A stretch of 64,000 nt of DNA from Myxococcus guangdongensis (GTDB lineage: Bacteria; Myxococcota; Myxococcia; Myxococcales; Myxococcaceae): assembly GCF_024198255.1 (NCBI RefSeq), contig NZ_JAJVKW010000004.1, positions 805,834 through 869,833 on the forward strand, written 5' to 3'. Below, piece after piece: positions 1 through 8,141 of this stretch; the stretch's first letter is position 1; each line of letters starts with the position of its first letter. A program made the translations under genes and the position numbers. A model generated the notes under the pieces. The model had not been told where the DNA came from. It searched no databases and was given only the letters and a program-made list of their open reading frames with translations.

Positions 1-24
1 CATCCGGAGGTGACGTGTCGGGGC

Positions 25-67
25 GAGGGGCGCGGGTGGACGGAGCAGGTCCTCCCCCGCGCCCCTC
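25..67. terminator. Inverted repeat downstream of the DUF1501 gene
   Basis: Perfect 12-bp arms at 25-36 and 56-67 are separated by 19 bases and lie immediately 3' of the DUF1501 stop codon on the minus strand. There is no T-run, so this is at most a Rho-assisted or RNA-stabilising hairpin. Nothing else is visible in bases 1-73. Confidence 0.35.
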
Positions 68-73
68 AGAGGC

Positions 74-1615
74 TCAGGGGTCCGGAATCAGGAAGGGAAT
101 CCGGTAGGCGCGAGCGGCCGCGGGGAAGCCACCCGTGGTCGCGGCGGCGACATAGGCCGACAGGTTGGGGAAGGCATGGTCCCTGTCAGCAACTCCTCCG
201 AGCCCCAACCATGACGCAAACGTGAATCCATATTGACCGACGCAGAGTGAAGGCAACCATCGCCCCCTGCCGTCCACCGAGTCTGGGTTGTTCACTCCGC
301 CCGACAGCAGGTCCAGGTTGGGATAGACGCCATGCAGACGGCGGCCCTGGACGCGATCACCCACGACGATGGCGTGGCTTCCCCATCCATGGTCCGTGCC
401 CCGCTCGCCGTTCTCCGCGAGCGTCCGGCCGAAGTCGCTCATGGTGAACAGGGTGGCCTGGGGTGGCGATGCGCCGAAGACGCCCTCGCTCTTGAGCAGC
501 GTCATCGCCTGCTGGAAGGCGTCCAGCGCGAAGTCGAGCTGGGCGAGCAGGGCCGCGTGCGTCGTGTCCTGTCCCGCGTGGGTGTCGAAGCCGCCGAGCC
601 CCACGGAGAACATCTGTCGGCGCACGCCCAGGCCCCCGCGGGTGGCGGGCATGGCGCCGGCGACCAGGTCCTGCACCACCTGGAACAGCTGCAGGGGCAG
701 CGTCCAGCCAGAGGTGCCCGCGGGCGGCGTGAAGAGGCCCGCGATGTCGCCCTGGGTCTGCGAACGAAGGGCGCCCCAGGCCGTCTGCCGCGCGGCGGCG
801 CGCGCGGCGGAGAACGTCTGCGCGGTGGTGAAGACGCCGCCGTAGCTCGCCTCGAGCGTGACGCCGTTGTGGATGGCGACGACGTCCTCGAGCGCCTGGG
901 TGCGCAGCGCATCGAAGTCCGCGTCCGGGTGCGGCGTGAGGCCCAGCTCACCGGAGGGGGACACCATGAGCGGCTGTCGCTCGGCGCCGGCGGTGAAGAG
1001 GGCCTTGCCTCCGAAGGACGTCACCTCCGGGTAGTCGCCGGGGTTGAGTCCATGGAGCCGGTCGGCGGTGCGCCCGCCCCAGCCGGTGACCTTGTCCTCG
1101 AGCAGCGGAGGCAGGTCCACGGTGGAGGGATTGGCGATGTCGCTGGCCCAGGCATCCTGCTGGTCGCTGTGTGAGAAGAGGTTGTCGGGACGGGCCACGG
1201 TGCCCTGCTCGTAGTCCTGCTTGCGCATGGGCAGGGTGAGCGGACCCACGTTGCACACGAAGGCGGCCTTCTCCGCCTCGAACAGGGCCTGCAGCTTCGC
1301 GAGCGAGGGATGCAGCCCATAGGCCCCCGCGGCCATCCCGACGGGGTTGATGACACGCAGGTCCGCGAGCGGGATGCCGAGCGTGGAGCGCGCGTCGAGG
1401 TATTGCCCATGCGCCAGGTTGGCGCGAGGCACGAGCACGTTGTTGGCGTCGTTGCCGCCCAGCAGGAAGACACACACCGTGGCGCGGTAGCCGGCGTAAC
1501 CGGACAGGGTCGCGGCGGCGGCGTCCCCGAGCCAGCGGGGGAAGGTGGAGGAGACGCTCAGCGCGCCCAGGCCCAGTGAGGTGTTCCGGAGGAATTGTCG
1601 TCGTGAGAAGCCCAT
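74..1615 (-). CDS. DUF1501 family protein, Tat-exported
   Basis: This is a 513-residue protein of the DUF1501 family, whose members resemble sulfatases/alkaline phosphatases and have no settled function. The N-terminus carries a twin-arginine export signal (SRRQFLRNTSLGLGALSVSS), so it should be exported folded. Other family-like stretches include FLLGGNDANN near residues 51-60, GGFDTHAGQ in the middle, and FGRTLAENG plus DHGWGSHAIV towards the end. The ATG at 1615 has a GAGGTG ribosome-binding site inside the last codons of the upstream DUF1800 gene, which ends only 3 bases away, so the two are almost certainly translationally coupled. DUF1800/DUF1501 pairs are common in myxobacteria and Planctomycetes. 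Family assignment is firm; role unknown. Confidence 0.85.
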   Translation of the reverse strand: MGFSRRQFLRNTSLGLGALSVSSTFPRWLGDAAAATLSGYAGYRATVCVFLLGGNDANNVLVPRANLAHGQYLDARSTLGIPLADLRVINPVGMAAGAYGLHPSLAKLQALFEAEKAAFVCNVGPLTLPMRKQDYEQGTVARPDNLFSHSDQQDAWASDIANPSTVDLPPLLEDKVTGWGGRTADRLHGLNPGDYPEVTSFGGKALFTAGAERQPLMVSPSGELGLTPHPDADFDALRTQALEDVVAIHNGVTLEASYGGVFTTAQTFSAARAAARQTAWGALRSQTQGDIAGLFTPPAGTSGWTLPLQLFQVVQDLVAGAMPATRGGLGVRRQMFSVGLGGFDTHAGQDTTHAALLAQLDFALDAFQQAMTLLKSEGVFGASPPQATLFTMSDFGRTLAENGERGTDHGWGSHAIVVGDRVQGRRLHGVYPNLDLLSGGVNNPDSVDGRGRWLPSLCVGQYGFTFASWLGLGGVADRDHAFPNLSAYVAAATTGGFPAAARAYRIPFLIPDP

Positions 1616-1618
1616 GTA

Positions 1619-3289
1619 TCACCTCTGGATCTGGAACTCGGGGGAGAGGGACGTGAGGTACACGGCGAGCTTCTTCCTGCGCGTGAGGTCTCCGGCGTCC
1701 GGGTGGGAGATGGCGTTGAGGATGACCTGCTGGAGGTCCGGCGACATGGCGCCGTGCAGCCAGTTGCGATGGAGCCACTGGACCAGGTCCGCGGACACGG
1801 GGGGCAGGATGGCCAGGTCCACGAGGACGCCCTTGGTGGCGGTGCTGGCCCTGAAGAGCAGGTCGTGCGTGACGTTGGCCCGCGCGGTGGCGGTGGCGGT
1901 GTCGAGGATGGCGAACTCGGGGCCGAGCAGCCCTCCACCTCCGGGCGCCGGAGCGTTGGGAGGGTAGTAGCTGAAGACGGAGGGAGGCCGGGGTACGTGC
2001 TGGCCCAGGGTCTGGCTCCAGTCGCTCAAGAGGCTGCCCGGGTCCTGGGTTCCTCCCTGCGTGTCGAGCGTGCCATTCAGGCCACGCACCAGCGCGGTGA
2101 CGTAGAGGGCGGGCGGACGCAGGTGGCCGAAGCGGGCGAGCTGCGAGGCGGGAGGCTGGGCGCCACGGGCCTCGTCGTGCTGGAGGATGCGGCGGATGAC
2201 GGCGCGCAGGTCTCCGCGCTCGCCGCTGCCGTTGTCCTTGAAGACATCGACGACGGCCTGGACGTATTCGGGGCTGGGGTTGCTGCTGACGAGGTGTTGG
2301 ATGAGCTGCTTGCAGATGAAGGGCGGCAGGTTGGGGTCCTGGAAGATGTTGTCCAGCGCCTCCTTCAGGTGTCGTCGAGCGCTGGCGCCGGGCGTGGTCC
2401 AGACGCCCCGGAGCAGCTCCCGGGACGTGCTGTCGTGGTTGACGTCGCAAGGCATCATCGGCGCGGCGTACGTGGCGGGATTGGAGCGGCCGATGGCGGG
2501 GCACGCGGGCGCCGCGTAGGTCCAACCGGAGAGGGTGTGGGCGAAGGCCTGGACCTGCGCCTCCGTGTAGACGGGCACCTTCTCCCCGGACACGAGCACC
2601 GGCTCGCCGTTCTCCTGGAGCCTGTGCAGGCCGAGCGTGAAGAGCTGGAGCAGCTCGCGCGCGTAGTTCTCGTTCGGTGAGATGGGCTGGCCGTTCGGCT
2701 TGAAGGCCTTGTTGTTCGCCAGGTCCAGGTACGTCCCCATGGCGGGGTGCAGCGTCACGTCCTCCATCAGCTGGCGGAAGTCACCGAACGCGCGCTGGTT
2801 GAGGAGGTTGAGGTAGCTGGCCATCGCCACGCGCGGCTCGGACTCCGGCGTGGAAATGATGTTGGGGATGCCGTTCTGCGAGACGACCATGACCTGGGCC
2901 AGCGCGAAGGCCACGCGCTGCCGGAGCTGGTCCTGTCCATGGATGGCGTGGTGGAAGAACTGCGAGCCCAGGTCCGGGGTGGCCAGGCCATCGAACGTCG
3001 AGCGCGGCGCGGCGAACTGCTCGGTGATGGCCTGGCGGATGCCCACGGCCATCACGTGCTCCACGGTGTCGGCGGGCGGAGGCGTGACGCCGTGGGCCAG
3101 GCGCGGTCCGAACGTCGCCTGCTCCAGGAAGCGCAGCGCGTTGGGCTCGCTCGGGGTGTCGAGTGGCTCGGCGCGCTGGCGCTGGTGGTCGGGTGTCTCG
3201 GGCAGCGGTGTGTCGGGACCGGGGGGCCCTTCGTCGGGCACACAGGCGAGTGTGCACACGACGAGGGACAGCGTGAGGCGTCGCATCAT
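1619..3289 (-). CDS. DUF1800 family lipoprotein
   Basis: A 556-residue DUF1800 protein. The start at 3289 (MMRRLTLSLV...) was preferred over upstream codons because it follows AGGAG with 9-base spacing and opens a lipoprotein signal peptide ending in VVCTLAC (lipid-modified Cys). DUF1800 hallmarks are FLEQATFGPR near the mature N-terminus, NENYARELLQLFTLG in the middle, FICKQLIQHLVSSNPSPEYV, and a helical C-terminal half. It is the first gene of a two-gene operon with the DUF1501 gene (3-base gap). A minus-strand hairpin with a T5 tail just upstream (3318-3338) separates it from the MEKHLA/TPP operon. Biochemical role not known. Confidence 0.85.
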   Translation of the reverse strand: MMRRLTLSLVVCTLACVPDEGPPGPDTPLPETPDHQRQRAEPLDTPSEPNALRFLEQATFGPRLAHGVTPPPADTVEHVMAVGIRQAITEQFAAPRSTFDGLATPDLGSQFFHHAIHGQDQLRQRVAFALAQVMVVSQNGIPNIISTPESEPRVAMASYLNLLNQRAFGDFRQLMEDVTLHPAMGTYLDLANNKAFKPNGQPISPNENYARELLQLFTLGLHRLQENGEPVLVSGEKVPVYTEAQVQAFAHTLSGWTYAAPACPAIGRSNPATYAAPMMPCDVNHDSTSRELLRGVWTTPGASARRHLKEALDNIFQDPNLPPFICKQLIQHLVSSNPSPEYVQAVVDVFKDNGSGERGDLRAVIRRILQHDEARGAQPPASQLARFGHLRPPALYVTALVRGLNGTLDTQGGTQDPGSLLSDWSQTLGQHVPRPPSVFSYYPPNAPAPGGGGLLGPEFAILDTATATARANVTHDLLFRASTATKGVLVDLAILPPVSADLVQWLHRNWLHGAMSPDLQQVILNAISHPDAGDLTRRKKLAVYLTSLSPEFQIQR

Positions 3290-3301
3290 CCGGGAGTGCT
3301 C

Positions 3302-3358
3302 CTTCAGTGGGTTCGCGAAAAAGGGGACGGAAATCCCCGAGGACACAAAACACTGAAG
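3302..3358 (-). terminator. Short intrinsic terminator nested in an 8-bp inverted repeat
   Basis: On the minus strand a 5-bp stem (GGGGA/TCCCC, plus-strand 3323-3338) is followed by five T residues (3318-3322). It lies between the end of the MEKHLA gene (3392) and the start of the DUF1800 gene (3289). Perfect arms CTTCAGTG (3302-3309) and CACTGAAG (3351-3358) enclose it. It probably ends the TPP/MEKHLA operon, but the stem is short and read-through is likely. Confidence 0.5.
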
Positions 3359-3391
3359 ACCTGTAAAGGTTGCTCTCCCTGTGGGTTCCCC

Positions 3392-3868
3392 TTAGAGCGG
3401 CGCGGGCCAGACGAGCGCGCCCAGGCCCAGGCGGGTTCCTTGCGCGTCATGGACCCGCCACAGCTCCGAGTCGTGAATCCGGAACAGCTTCCCGCCTTGG
3501 GTCACGCGGATGCCGGAGTAACCCGTCACGTAGCCGCGCTCTTCGACGACTCGAAGCACGGCCGCGCGATCTTCCCTTCCGTCGGGTGGCGCGCTGAGCC
3601 GAGCGGGCGTCCGGAGGAGCTCCTCGGCGGAGTAACCGAACTGCCGGGACGCGGCGGCGTTGGAGTAGAAGTAGACCGGCTCTGGCTGGACGTCCTGCGC
3701 CAGCAACATGAAGGGGGCCTCGGTGTGGGCCCACGCCAGGCGGGTCGAGTCGGAGGCGTGCTCGAGGTGGGGAGGGCAGAAGCCGACGCCCAGGGGTTTG
3801 CCGAAGTATCGCTGGTAGGAGCTATCGAGCCACTTCAGGAGCGGCATCACTTCATGGAGGGCTTTCAT
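3392..3868 (-). CDS. MEKHLA-domain (PAS-like) protein, copy 1
   Basis: A 158-residue single-domain protein matching the MEKHLA family, a PAS-related fold also found at the C-terminus of plant HD-ZIP III factors. Supporting stretches are EAPFMLLAQD, then FYSNAAASRQFGYSAEELL (the PAS-like core helix), then ERGYVTGYSGIRVTQGGKLF and a terminal RLGLGALVW. No signal peptide, output domain or DNA-binding motif is present. The ATG at 3868 follows GAGGAG. It lies 19 bases after the TPP-enzyme gene 3888-5615, and the same pairing recurs at 5612-7874, so a functional link between the small sensor-like protein and the enzyme is inferred. It is a close paralogue of 5612-6103. Confidence 0.8.
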   Translation of the reverse strand: MKALHEVMPLLKWLDSSYQRYFGKPLGVGFCPPHLEHASDSTRLAWAHTEAPFMLLAQDVQPEPVYFYSNAAASRQFGYSAEELLRTPARLSAPPDGREDRAAVLRVVEERGYVTGYSGIRVTQGGKLFRIHDSELWRVHDAQGTRLGLGALVWPAPL

Positions 3869-3887
3869 CGGGGCTCCTCTGGGGACG

Positions 3888-5615
3888 TCAGAGGTTTCCG
3901 GCGCGAGGGTTGAGTCCGAGGACCTGTTCGCTGTCGGCGGGGATGGTGACCAGGATGGACTGGCCCGTGCGTGCGCGGTGGAGGCTCAGGATGGCGTCCA
4001 GGTTGGTGAGCTCCGGATTCAGGTCGAACGCCACCCAGCCACACGCGCGAGCGACGTCGCCGAACTCCAGCGGTGTGAGCTGGGAGTGTCCGCGTGAGGC
4101 TGGGAGGCCCGGAAGGATGGTGGGCAGGGCCTGTTCGACGAGCCCGTAGCTGGCGTTGTCGAGCACGAACAGGAGCAGGTCCAGGTTGCGGGCCTCGGAC
4201 AGACAGCCCGAGAAGAGCCGGAAGCAGCCGTCGCCGGTGAAGCCGACGATGTGGCTGTCGGGACTGGAGAGCCTCGCGCCGACACACAGGCCCAGCACGT
4301 TGCCCATGGCCGAGCTCCGGTAGAGTGAGAAGAAGCGCGCGTTCGGGTGGGGGCGCTGGGTGACGTATTGCCGGTCCTTGTAGGAAAGACAGACATCGTC
4401 GAACCCGAGCGTCCCCGGCGCCCAGAGGTTGTCCAGCCGGCTGAAGAGCTGGCGCATGTCGACGAACCCGGGGCGAGGTGGACTTCGCGGCGTGTGGTTG
4501 AGATTCGCGGGCGCGTGGATGGCGCGTCGGGTGCGCGTCGGGTGTTGCTCCAGGTGTTCGACGAGCGCATGCAGGGCGCTGTCCAGGGGCGTCACCCATT
4601 GATGGAATTCGTGCCGTGCGCGGTGGGCGAAGCTGCCGTCGACCTGCCCGTAGCCCTCCTCGATGGACGTGAGGACGAAGGTCTTCCCCGCGGGATAGGG
4701 CTGGAGGTTGACGGTGTACTCGTCCGGGCACGCCCCGAGCACGAGCAGGACATCGTCCTCGCCCAGGCTCCGCCAGACCTCCATCGCCGCGTCGTTCCCG
4801 CCGAAGGAGATGTAGCCATGGCCCCACGGGTTCTGTCGTTCGACGCCGTTGGCGCCGTTGATGCTCCAGACGAGGGAGGCGCCCAGCTGCTCGCACAGGC
4901 GGGTGGTGAGCTTCGGCGCCAGGGGCACGCGCGCCAGCTCCTCACCGGCGAGGATGACGATGCGCCGCCCCTTCGCCGCGGCATGGAACGTCTTGACGAA
5001 AGTGCGGAGCTGCTCGGGCTTCGGCTCGGGAGGACGCAGCGGGGAGAAGGCACAGGTCTCCTCGCCGGTGGAGAGCTTGAGGAGGGTTGGCTCGATGACG
5101 AGCACGATGGGCTTGGACTGCTCCAGGCGGTGCTGGGCCTGTCGGAGCTGGGAGAGGACGTGGGTGGGCTGGTCGAGCACGAACACGCCCCCAGGGAGCT
5201 CCGCCTGGAGCTGGGGAACGATGTTGCTGCCGAGCACGGAGGTGTCCTGGAGCGGGCTGAGTCCCTGCGTCTTCGCGGAGGAGAGCGGCACCACGAAGAC
5301 CGCCGGGAGGTCATGGACCTTGGCGTCGCTCAGGGCGCACGCCACCAGCTTGGTCGCCGCGCCCGTGGTCGCGAGGCAGCAGCCCAGCTCGCCCGTGGCG
5401 AGATAGCTCCCCAGGGGCACGAAGCCCGCGGCGTACTCGCCCAGCGTGAAGAACCGGGGTGACTCCTCGGCGCTCGGCGCCTCCCGTTGTCCCGGATGGG
5501 GTTCCAGGTTCTGGAGGAAGTGGAGGAGCCCGCCCCCCGTGACGCCGGTGCAGAGCTTGACGCCCCAGGCCCGCAGCGCGGACAAGAGCACGTCATAGCC
5601 ACTCAATCGCTTCAT
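3888..5615 (-). CDS. Thiamine-diphosphate-dependent enzyme, copy 1
   Basis: A 575-residue three-domain ThDP enzyme of the acetolactate synthase/pyruvate (or phosphonopyruvate) decarboxylase superfamily. The Pyr domain is at about residues 1-180, with GVTGGG at 24-29 and the probable catalytic Glu60 in TLGEYAAG. A central domain follows. The C-terminal PP domain has GDG at 461-463 and the partner DN at 486-487, the diphosphate/Mg2+ motif. The start at 5615 (MKRLSGYD) was chosen because paralogue 6132-7874 is alignable from this residue and because ATG overlaps the upstream TGA in an ATGA junction. GGGAG precedes it. Substrate is unknown: the protein matches no standard ThDP pathway enzyme that I can name with confidence. 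Cytoplasmic, no targeting signal. Confidence 0.8.
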   Translation of the reverse strand: MKRLSGYDVLLSALRAWGVKLCTGVTGGGLLHFLQNLEPHPGQREAPSAEESPRFFTLGEYAAGFVPLGSYLATGELGCCLATTGAATKLVACALSDAKVHDLPAVFVVPLSSAKTQGLSPLQDTSVLGSNIVPQLQAELPGGVFVLDQPTHVLSQLRQAQHRLEQSKPIVLVIEPTLLKLSTGEETCAFSPLRPPEPKPEQLRTFVKTFHAAAKGRRIVILAGEELARVPLAPKLTTRLCEQLGASLVWSINGANGVERQNPWGHGYISFGGNDAAMEVWRSLGEDDVLLVLGACPDEYTVNLQPYPAGKTFVLTSIEEGYGQVDGSFAHRARHEFHQWVTPLDSALHALVEHLEQHPTRTRRAIHAPANLNHTPRSPPRPGFVDMRQLFSRLDNLWAPGTLGFDDVCLSYKDRQYVTQRPHPNARFFSLYRSSAMGNVLGLCVGARLSSPDSHIVGFTGDGCFRLFSGCLSEARNLDLLLFVLDNASYGLVEQALPTILPGLPASRGHSQLTPLEFGDVARACGWVAFDLNPELTNLDAILSLHRARTGQSILVTIPADSEQVLGLNPRAGNL

Positions 5616-6103
5616 GGGATTCTCCCGGGAGCGCTCTCGGTCCAGACGAGCGCGCCCATGCCGCGGCGGTTCTTCTGGGCGTCGTGGATGAGCCACAGCT
5701 CCGAGTCGCGAATGCGGAACAGCTTTCCTCCTTTGGCGACGCGGATACCGGAGTAACCCGTCATGGACCCGCGCTCCTCGACCACTCGAAGCAGGGCCGC
5801 GCGGTGCTCCTGTCCGTCGGGTGGCGCGCTGAGCCGAGCGGGCATCTGGAGGAGCTCCTCGGCGGAGTAGCCGAACTGCTGGGACGCGGCGGCGTTGGAG
5901 TAGAAGAAGAGCGGCTCAGCCTGGGTGTCCTGCGCCAACACCATGAAGGGCGCCTCGGTGTGGACCCACGCCAGGCGGGTCGGGTCGGAGGCGTGCTCGA
6001 GGTGGGGAGGCAATGAGCCGATGCCCAGGGGCTTCTTGAAATACTGCTGGTAGGACGCGTCGATCCACTTCAGGAGCGGCATCACTTCGTGAATGGTTTT
6101 CAT
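5612..6103 (-). CDS. MEKHLA-domain (PAS-like) protein, copy 2
   Basis: A 163-residue paralogue of the protein at 3392-3868, alignable over its whole length with most residues identical (for example FYSNAAASQQFGYSAEELL and MTGYSGIRVAKGGKLFRI). A few extra C-terminal residues (TESAPGRIP) arise where the frame runs into the start of the next gene. The ATG at 6103 follows GGGGGA and lies 28 bases after the TPP gene 6132-7874. The stop overlaps the start of TPP copy 1 (ATGA), so all four genes form one operon. Role unknown; a ligand-binding or regulatory partner of the enzymes is inferred from co-duplication. Confidence 0.8.
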   Translation of the reverse strand: MKTIHEVMPLLKWIDASYQQYFKKPLGIGSLPPHLEHASDPTRLAWVHTEAPFMVLAQDTQAEPLFFYSNAAASQQFGYSAEELLQMPARLSAPPDGQEHRAALLRVVEERGSMTGYSGIRVAKGGKLFRIRDSELWLIHDAQKNRRGMGALVWTESAPGRIP

Positions 6104-6131
6104 CGTTGTTCCCCCAGGGATGCGTGCGGAG

Positions 6132-7874
6132 TCAGAGGTTGCCGGCGCGGGGGTTGAGGCCGATGATCTGCTCGGTGTCGACAGGGAGGGTCACCAGGAT
6201 GGACTGGCCCGCGCGGGCACGGTGGAGGTCCAGGATGGCGTCCAGGTTGGTGAGGTCTGGTTTCAGGTCGAACCCCACCCAGCCACAGCCGCGAGCGATG
6301 TCGCCGAAGTCCATCGGTGTCAGCTGGGTGTGTCTGCGCGTGGCCGGGAGGCCCGGAATGACGATGGGCAGTCCTTGCTCGACGAGCCCGAAGCTGGAGT
6401 TGTCGAGCACGAAGACGAGCAGGTCCAGTTGGCTTGCCTCGGACATGCAACCGGCGAAGAGCCGGAAGCAGCCGTCACCGGTGAGGCCGACGATGTGGCT
6501 GTCGGGACTGGAGAACTTCGCGCCGACACACACGCCCAGCACGTTGCCCATGGCCGAGCTCCGGTAGGGCGCGAAGAAGCGCGCGTTCGGATGGGGGCGC
6601 TGGGTGACGTAGGGCCGGTCCTTGTAGGCAATACACGCATCGTAGAAGCCGAGCGTCCCCGGGGCCCAGAGCTCGTCCAGTCGGGTGTAGAACTGGCGCA
6701 TGTCCACGAAGCCGGGACGGGGCGGGCTTCGCGGCGTGTGGTTGAGACTCGCGGGCGCGGGTTCGGAGCGTCGGGTGCGCGGCGGGTGGTGCTCCAGGTG
6801 TTCGATGAGCGCCCGCAGGGCGCTGTCCAGGGGCGTCACCCATTGATGGAACTCGTGCCGTGCGCGGTGGGCGAAGCTGCCGTCGATCTGGCCGAAGGCC
6901 TCCTCGATGGATGTGAGGACGAAGGTCTTCCCCGCGGCGTAGGGCTGCAGGTTGACGGTGAACTCGTCCGGGCACGCCCCGAGCACGAGCAGGACATCGT
7001 CCTCGCCCAGGCTCTTCCATACCTCCATCGCCGCGTCGTTCCCCCCGAAGGAGATGTAGCCATGGCCCCACGGGTTCTGTCGTTCGACGCCGTTGACGCC
7101 GTTGAGGCTCCACACGATCGGGGCGCCGAGTTGTTCGCACAGGCGGGTGGTGAGCTTGGGCGCCTGGGGAAAGCGCGCCAGCTCCTCTCCGGCGAGGATG
7201 ACGACGCGCCGCCCCTCCGCCGCGGCGTGGAACGTCCTGACGAAGGAGCGGAGCTGCTCGGGCTTCGACTCGGGAGGATGCGGCGGGGAGAAGTCGCACG
7301 TCTCCTCGCCGGTGGAGAGCTTGAGGAAGGTCGGCTCGATGACGAGCACGATGGGCTTGGATTGCTGGAGCCTGTGCTGGGCCCGCCGGAGCTGGGAGAT
7401 GATGTCGGTGGGCTGGTCGAGCATGAACACGCCCCCGGGCAACTCCGCCTCGAGCTGGGCAACGACGTTGATGCCCATCGGAGAGGTGTCCTGGACCGGG
7501 CACAACCCCTGACTCTTCGTGGAGGCGATGGGCACCAGGAAGACCGCCGGGAGGTCATGCATCTTGGCGTCGCTCAGGGCGCACGTCAGCAGCTTGGTCG
7601 CCGCGCCCGTGGTCGCGAGGCAGCAGCCCACCTCGCCGGTGGCGAAGTAGCTCCCCAGGGGCACGAAGCCCGCGGCGTACTCGCCCAACGTGAAGAACGA
7701 GGGCGGCGCCTCGGTGTCACGAGCCTCCAGTCTCCCTGGATGGGCCTCCAGGTTCTGGAGGAAATGCACGAGCCCGCCGCCCGTGACGCCGGTGTAGATC
7801 TTGACGCCCCAGGCCCGCAGCGCGGACAGGAGCACGTCATAGCCACTCAATCGCTTCAATGGGTGGGTTGTCAT
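6132..7874 (-). CDS. Thiamine-diphosphate-dependent enzyme, copy 2
   Basis: A 580-residue paralogue of 3888-5615 and the first gene of the four-gene operon. It keeps the Glu in TLGEYAAG, the GDGCFRLF motif and the DNSSFG cofactor residues, and the two proteins align end to end with substitutions concentrated in surface-like positions. The frame extends 54 codons upstream, but homology to copy 1 begins at MTTHPLKRLSGYD. The ATG at 7874 fits that, although no good Shine-Dalgarno precedes it. The stretch upstream is AT-rich and non-coding in character, as expected of a promoter. The retained catalytic residues in both copies argue that neither is a pseudogene; divergent substrate specificity is possible. 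Confidence 0.8.
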   Translation of the reverse strand: MTTHPLKRLSGYDVLLSALRAWGVKIYTGVTGGGLVHFLQNLEAHPGRLEARDTEAPPSFFTLGEYAAGFVPLGSYFATGEVGCCLATTGAATKLLTCALSDAKMHDLPAVFLVPIASTKSQGLCPVQDTSPMGINVVAQLEAELPGGVFMLDQPTDIISQLRRAQHRLQQSKPIVLVIEPTFLKLSTGEETCDFSPPHPPESKPEQLRSFVRTFHAAAEGRRVVILAGEELARFPQAPKLTTRLCEQLGAPIVWSLNGVNGVERQNPWGHGYISFGGNDAAMEVWKSLGEDDVLLVLGACPDEFTVNLQPYAAGKTFVLTSIEEAFGQIDGSFAHRARHEFHQWVTPLDSALRALIEHLEHHPPRTRRSEPAPASLNHTPRSPPRPGFVDMRQFYTRLDELWAPGTLGFYDACIAYKDRPYVTQRPHPNARFFAPYRSSAMGNVLGVCVGAKFSSPDSHIVGLTGDGCFRLFAGCMSEASQLDLLVFVLDNSSFGLVEQGLPIVIPGLPATRRHTQLTPMDFGDIARGCGWVGFDLKPDLTNLDAILDLHRARAGQSILVTLPVDTEQIIGLNPRAGNL

Positions 7875-8141
7875 GAGCCCCAGGGTAGGAACGGATGTAT
7901 TTGTTTGCACGATAATGGTTGCGATTGTTTCGGGCGCGGCGGGTCTCGCTGCGGGTGGTGGGTGTGTTGAATGTTTGTATTTGATTTCCAGGCGGACGGC
8001 CGAGGTCATGGCGGGGCTCGCGGCGGGCCGCGTCATGCGGGGTGAGGCGCGCGAGACCTGCGGGCCGAGGCAACAAACCCGGGTGCCAGGCCGACAACTG
8101 GGTTGTCAGTCATTTCCCTCAAGCGCTCGAGAGGTCTGCCC
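7875..8141. promoter_or_regulatory. Divergent intergenic region with small palindrome
   Basis: 267 bases separate the TPP/MEKHLA operon (-) from the orphan gene at 8142 (+). The half nearest the TPP gene (about 7890-7980) is markedly AT-richer than the surroundings, as expected of a promoter, but no convincing -35/-10 pair could be fixed. A palindrome GACAAC-TGG-GTTGTC lies at 8093-8107, 35 bases before the downstream ATG, and is a candidate operator. Confidence 0.4.

Noticed and set aside
3318..3338. Treating DUF1800-DUF1501 as part of the TPP/MEKHLA operon
   Set aside because: A T-tailed hairpin and a 102-base gap lie between them; co-transcription by read-through remains possible but is not supported.
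6093..7970. Open frame of 625 codons on the plus strand
   Set aside because: Exact antisense of ThDP-enzyme copy 2; a similar antisense frame exists opposite copy 1. No independent motif.
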